DNA of 6,940 nt from Calditrichaceae bacterium (GTDB taxonomy: Bacteria > Calditrichota > Calditrichia > Calditrichales > Calditrichaceae): contig JANTFQ010000130.1 in assembly GCA_024763405.1 (NCBI GenBank), positions 1-6,940 of the forward strand. The letters are read 5' to 3'. Each line of letters starts with the position of its first letter. Position 1 is the first letter of the stretch. A program made the position numbers and the translations under genes. A model generated the notes under the pieces. The model was given only the letters and a program-made list of their open reading frames with translations. It ran no database searches and had not been told where the DNA came from. This document shows positions 1 to 4,721 of the stretch, in pieces.

Positions 1-59
1 TTGTCCGTCTTCAGGCAGGGAGCATATTGGAAATACAAAAAATGATCTATCTGCGTTGA
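1..59 (+). CDS. C-terminal end of a T9SS-sorted secreted protein (partial)
   Basis: The frame starting at base 3 reads VRLQAGSILEIQKMIYLR and then stops at TGA (57-59). This lines up residue for residue with the end of the next gene (YRLTANRVVQTKKMILLR) and with the end of the minus-strand redoxin (...TRRMILMR). It is therefore the last beta-strand of a T9SS type A sorting domain, the signal that sends a periplasmic cargo through the type IX translocon. The rest of the protein lies outside the window, so its function is unknown. Only 21 bases separate its stop from the next start, which suggests cotranscription. Its TGA stop falls exactly at the family's normal C-terminus, so TGA works as a stop in this genome. 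The identification rests on 18 residues only. Confidence 0.75.
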   Translation, partial: VRLQAGSILEIQKMIYLR

Positions 60-80
60 CAAAATTTAAAGGAACCGGAA

Positions 81-2303
81 ATGAAGAGATTAGTAACAAT
101 TTTGTTTTTCGCGTCTGCTTTAATGGCAGCCGGGCAAACGAATCCCTGGGTTTCCTACCAGGCGAATACAAGTGTTTATGATGTAGCGGAAGAAAATGGA
201 ACCCTTTGGCTTGGTACAGACGGCGGAGTGGTACATTATAATCCGGCAGCCGGCAGCCGGGAATATTTCAAAAAAACCAATTCAGGGCTCGTGCACGATA
301 ATGTGGAAACTGTTTATATTGACAGCCAGTCCAATAAATGGTTTTGCACATTTTACGGCGTATCCAAATTTGACGGAGTTGATTGGGTTACGTACAATAA
401 GGACAGCATGGGGGTAGAGCGTGATTGGGTGCACGATGCCGTGCAGGCTGCGGACGGAAGCATGTGGTTTGCCACCCGGATGGGAATCACCAAATATGAC
501 GGCAGTAACTGGACCATCTATTCACCCGCCACCGATACCGCCATTGCTTCTTATGAAATGATGTGCATAGACGTGGACAGCAAAGGGCATATCTGGGCGG
601 CATCCAGGGATGACGGTTATCAGCGCGGCGGGCTATTTGAATTTGACGGCAGCAGCTGGAAAAGTTACACCATGCATAATTCAGCTATTCCCGATTATTA
701 TTTTTATGATTTAAAGGTGGATCACAATGATACTATTTGGCTGGCCAGCAATGATCACGGGCTGATAAAATTCGACGGCAGCATTTTTACCATGTATAAT
801 AATATGACTTCCGAAATCGGTGACATCCGGGTAAAACATTTATTTTTGGATGCATCCAATAATATCTGGGCTGCACTGGAAAAGTATATTGGCAGCGGTG
901 GTATTAGTAAATTTGACGGAACGGGGTTTACAAATTATAATGTAACGTCCGGTAATTTTCCCGCCGATAACGGCAGCTGTGTATTTATCTCCTCGGCCGG
1001 AAAAATGTACGCAGGGGCCGACTTATTTGGGTTTTATGAATGGACGGGATCCGCATGGGCTAAAATAGAGTTGTCAAATTGCGGAATGCCTTCCAATTAT
1101 ATAAATACAGTGTTTGTAGATTCACATGATAACAAATGGTTCGGCACGCAGGATTCGGGCCTTGTGAAATTCGGCTGGCGCGGGTGGAAACATTATTCCG
1201 TACAAAATTCCGGTTTACCGGACAATGCGGTGTTGTCCATTAATGAAGACAGCAATGGAAATATCTGGGTTGGTACAAAAGCGGGCGCTGCAAAGATTAG
1301 TGGGGATGAAATTACCGTTTATGATAAAAATAATACGCCGGAAATTTATGGTGAATGGATAAATGACATAGCCGTTCATGACGGAAAAGTATATCTGGCA
1401 ACCAATAACGGCTATTCTGTATTTGACGGCAGCAGCTGGTCCATATTTTACAAAGGGAATTTGCCGAATTATCCATCTTCGGACGGGGCGATAAATGCGA
1501 TTACCTTTGATGCGGACGGCAATTTGTGGATGGCGCTTCTATTCTATGGCGTCATTAAATATGACGGCGTGACCTGTACCGGCTATACCTCGGATAATTC
1601 CGGACTTTCCTACTATCAGGCCAAAGACCTGGCTTTTGATTCTTTGGGGAATTTATGGGTGGCTACATACGGTACCGACTATTACGGATCAAATGGAGCT
1701 TTATATGAATTTGACGGTACCAACTGGTATAATTACCGCACTAACAACAGTGGCCTGGTGTGCGATTATTTGAATTTTGTTACCTTCGGACCGGAAGGAA
1801 ATTTGTGGACCGGAGGCGTTCAGTTTGGATCGTCCATCATTTCAGGCGGTTTTTCAATATTAAAAAATGGGATCTGGGAAAGTTTTCGGCGGGATAATTC
1901 TGATTTGCCCTATTCCTATGTAAATGATATTGACTTCGATAGTGAAGGGAACGCCTGGATTGCTCTGGCGGCTTTTGGCGCGGTTGCCTATAATCCCAGT
2001 GGCGTGACAGCCCTAAAGGAATCTCACCCTAATCAGCCCAATACTTATATTTTAGAACAGAATTATCCGAATCCGTTCAATCCGGCTACAGTTATCAGCT
2101 ACCGGCTGTCAGTTGTCAGCGAGGTGCAGCTGGCTGTTTATAATGCATTGGGACAAAAGGTAAAGACGCTTGTGGATCACCGTCAGAAATCCGGTCTGCA
2201 TACCGTTAATTTTAACGCCGCTCAACTTCCCAGCGGTATATATTTCTATCGTTTAACCGCTAACAGAGTGGTTCAGACAAAAAAAATGATTCTGTTGCGC
2301 TAA
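81..2303 (+). CDS. Secreted double beta-propeller (Reg_prop-like repeats) with T9SS sorting domain
   Basis: 740 residues. The start at 81 is supported by an AAAGGA Shine-Dalgarno-like sequence at 68-73 and by the signal peptide it gives (KR, then LVTILFFASALMAAG, cleavage near residue 18). Residues ~33-645 hold about 14 repeats of the pattern (I/V)xx(I/V)xxDxxGNxWxGTxxGxxxFDGxxWxxY, for example NIWVGTKAG and KFDGSIFTMYN. These are the repeats of two-component regulator propellers, and 14 units fit two seven-bladed propellers. Such domains usually form the sensor part of hybrid histidine kinases. Here there is no transmembrane segment, kinase or receiver domain. Instead the protein ends in a T9SS type A sorting domain (NYPNPFNP at 661-668, NALGQKV, final KMILLR). 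It is probably an exported binding or scaffold protein; the ligand cannot be inferred. The domain architecture is secure, the role is not. Confidence 0.92.
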   Translation: MKRLVTILFFASALMAAGQTNPWVSYQANTSVYDVAEENGTLWLGTDGGVVHYNPAAGSREYFKKTNSGLVHDNVETVYIDSQSNKWFCTFYGVSKFDGVDWVTYNKDSMGVERDWVHDAVQAADGSMWFATRMGITKYDGSNWTIYSPATDTAIASYEMMCIDVDSKGHIWAASRDDGYQRGGLFEFDGSSWKSYTMHNSAIPDYYFYDLKVDHNDTIWLASNDHGLIKFDGSIFTMYNNMTSEIGDIRVKHLFLDASNNIWAALEKYIGSGGISKFDGTGFTNYNVTSGNFPADNGSCVFISSAGKMYAGADLFGFYEWTGSAWAKIELSNCGMPSNYINTVFVDSHDNKWFGTQDSGLVKFGWRGWKHYSVQNSGLPDNAVLSINEDSNGNIWVGTKAGAAKISGDEITVYDKNNTPEIYGEWINDIAVHDGKVYLATNNGYSVFDGSSWSIFYKGNLPNYPSSDGAINAITFDADGNLWMALLFYGVIKYDGVTCTGYTSDNSGLSYYQAKDLAFDSLGNLWVATYGTDYYGSNGALYEFDGTNWYNYRTNNSGLVCDYLNFVTFGPEGNLWTGGVQFGSSIISGGFSILKNGIWESFRRDNSDLPYSYVNDIDFDSEGNAWIALAAFGAVAYNPSGVTALKESHPNQPNTYILEQNYPNPFNPATVISYRLSVVSEVQLAVYNALGQKVKTLVDHRQKSGLHTVNFNAAQLPSGIYFYRLTANRVVQTKKMILLR
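2095..2122 (+). repeat. Degenerate 7-base tandem repeat inside the sorting-domain coding region (copy 1)
   Basis: Four consecutive heptamers TCAGCTA, CCGGCTG, TCAGTTG, TCAGCGA. They encode the SYRLSVVSE segment of the T9SS domain. The same array, in the same codon phase and at the same place in the domain, occurs in the two other sorting domains visible at this point (3739-3766 and 6880-6907). Confidence 0.6.
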
Positions 2304-2335
2304 CAGATATTCTGTTAAAAAAAACGAAAGTACCG

Positions 2336-3472
2336 ATGGAAGTTTTTAGATACCAAACAGTTACTCGTTTCGAGGATACGGAAAAATATAAAGAGGACTG
2401 GCAAAATCTTTTAAAAGAAATACCCTCTTTTTATCCGACGATGAGTTGCGAATGGCTTTCGGCCTGGTATAAAGCAAATAAAGAAAACATTGAAGATATA
2501 TTTGTCCTTTATTTTTTCGATTTGTCCGGAAAAATGATTGCCATCGTTCCTCTCTATTCATACCGGGTAAAAATATTTTCCATCAAACTTAAAGTACTTT
2601 CCCTGATGGGCGCGCGCGATCAAATTATGACCGATATAATTTGTCCTTTCGAGCATAAACTCAGCATCATTAATGAGACGATAAAAATACTAAAATCGGA
2701 ATATAAAAAATGGGATATGTTCAGCTTTAGACGTATGGACAATGCGGCTATCGGTAACATTTATCTGGAACGAATTGTAAGGAAAAATAATTATCCCTTT
2801 AATGTCGAATCCCGTTTAAAAATACCGTTTGTTGCCATCGAAGGAAGCTGGGAAGATTATTATGGCGGATTAAAAGGGCGTTTTAAAAAAGAAATTCGCC
2901 GAAAAACAAAAAAACTTTCGGAATTGGGAACACTGCATTATTCCATGATTCCTGCACCTTTAAAACCGGAAATTTTTCAGGAATTTCTTGCGCTGGAGGA
3001 TAAGGGCTGGAAAGGTAGAAAGGGCTCTTCAATTTTAAAAAGAGACCAATTGTTTAAATTGTATTCTTCTTTAACTACGGTTAAAAAAGAGTGTTTCCGA
3101 ATGGTTAATTTTAATCTTTATCTTGATAAAAGGCTGATTTCCTCCAGCCTGTGTTTCCAGTCGCAGGACCGATTTTATGTTTTTAAAATTACCTATGATG
3201 AAGAATTTGGAAAATATTCTCCGGGACTTTTACTACGACTGTATGAGCTGGAATATTGTTTCAAAAACAACTTAACAAAATATGACTTTTCCGGTACCGC
3301 CCAGAAATGGATGAAGTTTTTTACTAACCGCAACCATTTCAGTATGGATATTATCATTTATCAGCGGCATCTTTCTTCGCTGGTGCGCTATCTCGGATAT
3401 ACAAAAATTAAGGGATTCCTGCTTCGCTTTCCTTTACTGACCAGGTTATTTAAAAGCCACCTGATGGAATAA
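2336..3472 (+). CDS. GNAT-superfamily acetyltransferase, FemAB/CelD-like (BioF2-like acetyltransferase domain)
   Basis: 378 residues, no signal peptide or membrane segment, so cytoplasmic. The layout matches the double-GNAT fold of the CelD/BcsL and FemAB-like acyltransferases (Acetyltransf_6 type). The N-terminal half has a PTMSCEWLSAWY segment (~34-44), then the basic helix GRFKKEIRRKTKKLSELG (181-198), EDKGWKGRKG (221-230), a strand segment RLISSSLCFQSQDRFYVF (266-283), and a C-terminal YDFSGTAQKWMKFF (316-329), the usual place of the acyl-CoA/substrate site. Relatives modify amino sugars or cell-envelope polysaccharide; the substrate here is unknown. It starts 32 bases after the propeller gene with only a weak GAAAG at 2325-2329. 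The coding sequence is clearly more AT-rich than its neighbours (bases 2881-2940 are 18/60 G+C, against 32/60 for 5881-5940, both hand-picked stretches), which suggests a different origin. Its stop is TAA. Family call fairly sure; specific function not. Confidence 0.8.
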   Translation: MEVFRYQTVTRFEDTEKYKEDWQNLLKEIPSFYPTMSCEWLSAWYKANKENIEDIFVLYFFDLSGKMIAIVPLYSYRVKIFSIKLKVLSLMGARDQIMTDIICPFEHKLSIINETIKILKSEYKKWDMFSFRRMDNAAIGNIYLERIVRKNNYPFNVESRLKIPFVAIEGSWEDYYGGLKGRFKKEIRRKTKKLSELGTLHYSMIPAPLKPEIFQEFLALEDKGWKGRKGSSILKRDQLFKLYSSLTTVKKECFRMVNFNLYLDKRLISSSLCFQSQDRFYVFKITYDEEFGKYSPGLLLRLYELEYCFKNNLTKYDFSGTAQKWMKFFTNRNHFSMDIIIYQRHLSSLVRYLGYTKIKGFLLRFPLLTRLFKSHLME

Positions 3473-3554
3473 TAACCATCATAAAATTCTTAAGCACAAA
3501 CAACCCCGAAAATGATACTTTCCGCGCGGTGTAGAAGGTGATGTTGAATAAAAA
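3473..3554. other. Convergent intergenic spacer, no clear terminator
   Basis: 82 bases between the converging stop codons of the acetyltransferase (+) and the redoxin (-). The only symmetrical element is the 8-base palindrome CCGCGCGG at 3522-3529, which has no loop and no adjoining T-tract on either strand. I see no convincing intrinsic terminator, RNA or small gene. Confidence 0.5.
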
Positions 3555-4319
3555 TTAACGCATTAAGATCATTCTTCGAGTCTGGATGAGGCCATTTTCT
3601 GTACTCAGTTTATACACGTACACACCGCTTGCCAATCCGCTTGCATTAAAAATAACCGAATGATTCCCGGCCGCCTGTCTTTCATTTACCAGCGTTCGCA
3701 CCTTCTGCCCCAGCACATTAAAAACACTTAGCTGAACATCACTGACGGCTGACAACTGATAGCTGATGGCCGTACTCGGATTAAACGGGTTGGGATAGTT
3801 TTCAAAAAGTTCAAAGTGTTGTACAGAACGTTCTGGCTTTTCAATAGGGGATAAGAGCAGGGCGTCAATTTTGCGTGTAATTGCCCCGATATCCGCACTT
3901 TCTCCGGAATATTGCAGTACGCCGTCCTGATCCAGCACCATACTCCAGTCATAATTTGTTTTATAATCGATTTGAACCGAAGAACCTTTTACCAGCAGGG
4001 GGAAGGTCGCGGTGGGACTGGTTCCGTTAATAAAGGATTGTACCTGACTGTCACTTCCGTCCCAGCACTCGATACCTAAAACGATAACATCGTCACTGGA
4101 ATATTGTGTGTAAATGCCCGATTGTATGCTGCCGCCGGCAGTTTTACAGAAGCCTCAGCCCCAGCCGAAGAAAAACAGATAAACGACTTTTCCCCGGTAA
4201 TCACTCAGGGTAACATTTTCGCCCTGATATTGTTTTAAAGTGAAGTCCGGCGCTGTTTCGCCGATATTGACCGCAAATACGGACAGAATGAAAATAAACA
4301 GAAAAAAGATTGCTTTCAT
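3555..4319 (-). CDS. Candidate selenoprotein: secreted TlpA/AhpC-like redoxin (UxxC) with T9SS sorting domain
   Basis: Read from the ATG at 4319-4317 with the single in-frame TGA (4157-4155) taken as selenocysteine, this is 254 residues ending at TAA (3557-3555). Residues 1-16 are a hydrophobic signal peptide (MKAIFFLFIFILSVFA). The redoxin domain follows: GETAPDFTL (20-28), LSDYRGKVVYLFFFGWG (38-54), active site U55-G-F-C58, VLGIECWDG (80-88), FPLLVKGSSV (106-115) and MVLDQDGVLQYSG (127-139). Residues ~170-254 are a T9SS type A sorting domain (NYPNPFNP 174-181, NVLGQKV, final RRMILMR). The TGA replaces the first cysteine of the CxxC of thioredoxin-fold oxidoreductases; the second cysteine is intact, and the frame is undamaged on both sides over about 55 and 200 codons. 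The usual cis-proline near residue 124 is missing (Asp/Trp there). It should act in the periplasm or at the surface in thiol/disulfide or peroxide chemistry. The alternative is a nonsense mutation or sequencing error, which I think less likely. Confidence 0.85.
3739..3766 (-). repeat. Degenerate 7-base tandem repeat inside the sorting-domain coding region (copy 2)
   Basis: Read on the minus strand: TCAGCTA, TCAGTTG, TCAGCCG, TCAGTGA. It encodes SYQLSAVSD of the redoxin's T9SS domain, at the same place as copies 1 and 3. This is the most regular of the three arrays. Confidence 0.6.
4123..4148 (-). promoter_or_regulatory. Putative bacterial SECIS hairpin downstream of the TGA
   Basis: On the minus strand, a 5-bp stem CTGCC/GGCAG (4141-4137 with 4133-4129) encloses the 3-base loop GGC (4136-4134). 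Below it, after an AAA/CA internal loop, TGTA (4148-4145) pairs with TACA (4126-4123). The loop Gs are bases 19 and 20 after the TGA. Bacterial SECIS elements bind SelB and are described as a stem-loop just 3' of the UGA with a small apical loop having G among its first two bases, about 16-37 bases from the UGA. As I recall it, the E. coli fdhF element has its loop GG at the same distance. The bulged U of the E. coli element is not evident. The hairpin lies wholly within coding sequence, as expected for bacteria. Confidence 0.68.
4155..4157 (-). other. In-frame TGA, putative selenocysteine codon (Sec55)
   Basis: The context is GGC TGG GGC TGA GGC TTC TGT, that is GWG-U-GFC. The codon aligns with the catalytic N-terminal cysteine of the CxxC motif, the position at which selenocysteine is known to replace cysteine in thiol oxidoreductases. 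Trp in the same protein is coded by TGG, and TGA is a normal stop in the gene ending at base 59, so neither a Trp reading nor a general code change explains it. Confidence 0.82.
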
Positions 4320-4323
4320 GGTT

Positions 4324-4330
4324 CCCCCTT
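4324..4330 (-). promoter_or_regulatory. Shine-Dalgarno of the selenoprotein gene, decides its start
   Basis: On the minus strand AAGGGGG lies four bases before the ATG at 4319-4317 and directly precedes a signal-peptide-coding sequence. By contrast, the internal ATG at 3941 has a GGAG only one base upstream and would start inside the redoxin fold. This supports translation from 4319 and hence through the TGA. Confidence 0.65.
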
Positions 4331-4467
4331 TTTATTTAAAATCTTTTTTAAATTGATTTTATTCCTGAATACAGGGGAAAATAAAATTTATTTGGTTCTG
4401 TGTTATTTTGTGGATAAAAATTAACCCGCTCTAAAAAAGGACGAAAATCTCTGTTGATGTGGTTTAA

Positions 4468-4569
4468 TCAAAAATCCGGGTGAAGCTTCCTTTCCGCGCA
4501 GGTTAACCTTGCGAAATCCCGATGCAACCAGGATGGGGGCGGGTTGCCGGGATCAGGGGGGGATTTTGA
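4468..4569 (+). other. Candidate structured RNA/DNA element with G-quadruplex motif
   Basis: The ends pair: TC-AAAATCC (4468-4477, one bulged A) with GGATTTTGA (4561-4569). Inside are two hairpins: CGCAGG/CCTTGCG with loop TTAA (4497-4513, one bulged T), and ATCCCG + GCAACC (4516-4529, AT bulge) with GGTTGC + CGGGAT (4542-4553) around a 12-base loop. The strand also carries four G-runs (4535-4539, 4541-4543, 4549-4551, 4556-4562) spaced by 1, 5 and 4 bases, a canonical G-quadruplex pattern that would compete with the second hairpin. I could not match it to a known riboswitch or ncRNA. It lies upstream of the putative peptidase promoter, so it may act as DNA, as a leader from an earlier start, or as a separate RNA. 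Strand uncertain. Confidence 0.4.
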
Positions 4570-4651
4570 AGAAACTCTAATAAATTTTAGATGTTCACCA
4601 TTTAACCGGACACAATTGAGCTCAAATATAAAAGAAAATATTTTTCTGGAA

Positions 4652-4680
4652 TTGGAAAATAAAAGGTTTTCTGTTATCTT
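4652..4680 (+). promoter_or_regulatory. Putative promoter of the C25 peptidase gene
   Basis: TTGGAA (4652-4657) and TATCTT (4675-4680) are separated by 17 bases in an AT-rich stretch. Each matches 4 of 6 positions of the sigma-70 consensus, and the second also resembles the TAnnTTTG box of Bacteroidota-type promoters. Transcription would begin about 35 bases before the ATG at 4722. A good Shine-Dalgarno (AAAGGAG, 4706-4712) follows. Consensus match only. Confidence 0.3.
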
Positions 4681-4721
4681 AAAAGTTATCGAAATTGCAA
4701 TCCCTAAAGGAGAATAATAGA

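Larger units (their letters stand above)
4320..4721. other. Divergent intergenic region between the redoxin and the C25 peptidase
   Basis: 402 bases holding the upstream regions of both divergent genes. The part next to the redoxin (4320-4440) is very AT-rich and has an imperfect hairpin (TTTTATT-CCTG at 4357-4367 pairing with CAGG at 4372-4375 and AATAAAA at 4380-4386, loop AATA, GGAA bulge) that would fall in the redoxin leader. The centre (4468-4569) is G-rich and foldable and is listed separately. The part next to the peptidase (4570-4721) is AT-rich with a putative promoter and a good Shine-Dalgarno. I see no plausible small protein; the minus-strand open frame across 4468-4800 overlaps the peptidase start and has no family features. 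Confidence 0.6.

Noticed and set aside
56..61. TTGACA as a -35 promoter box for the propeller gene
   Set aside because: A -10 box at the right distance would fall on or after the start codon at 81, and no such box is seen. The hexamer overlaps the stop codon of the upstream gene.
2301..2317. Perfect inverted repeat TAACAGA-TAT-TCTGTTA as a terminator after the propeller gene
   Set aside because: It is AT-rich and followed by A's rather than T's on the plus strand, so it does not fit an intrinsic terminator. It may be a weak hairpin at the stop codon.
3555..3941. A stand-alone 128-residue gene starting at the ATG at 3941
   Set aside because: It would begin inside the redoxin fold (MVLDQDG), with no proper Shine-Dalgarno spacing and no signal peptide. 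The frame upstream of it codes for the rest of the domain back to 4319.
3555..4319. Pseudogene by nonsense mutation
   Set aside because: Possible, but everything else is intact (start, signal peptide, second Cys, C-terminus, no frameshift). The TGA sits at the one residue where Sec is expected and is followed by a SECIS-like hairpin.
4516..4554. Minus-strand CCCGGCAACC resembling part of a SAM-I riboswitch
   Set aside because: The preceding GATGA-type segment, the k-turn and the four-helix layout are missing. The similarity is limited to a short hairpin arm.
4468..4569. tRNA-Sec (selC) gene in the spacer next to the selenoprotein
   Set aside because: No TTCAAATCC-type anticodon arm and no GGTTCGA T-arm are present on either strand.
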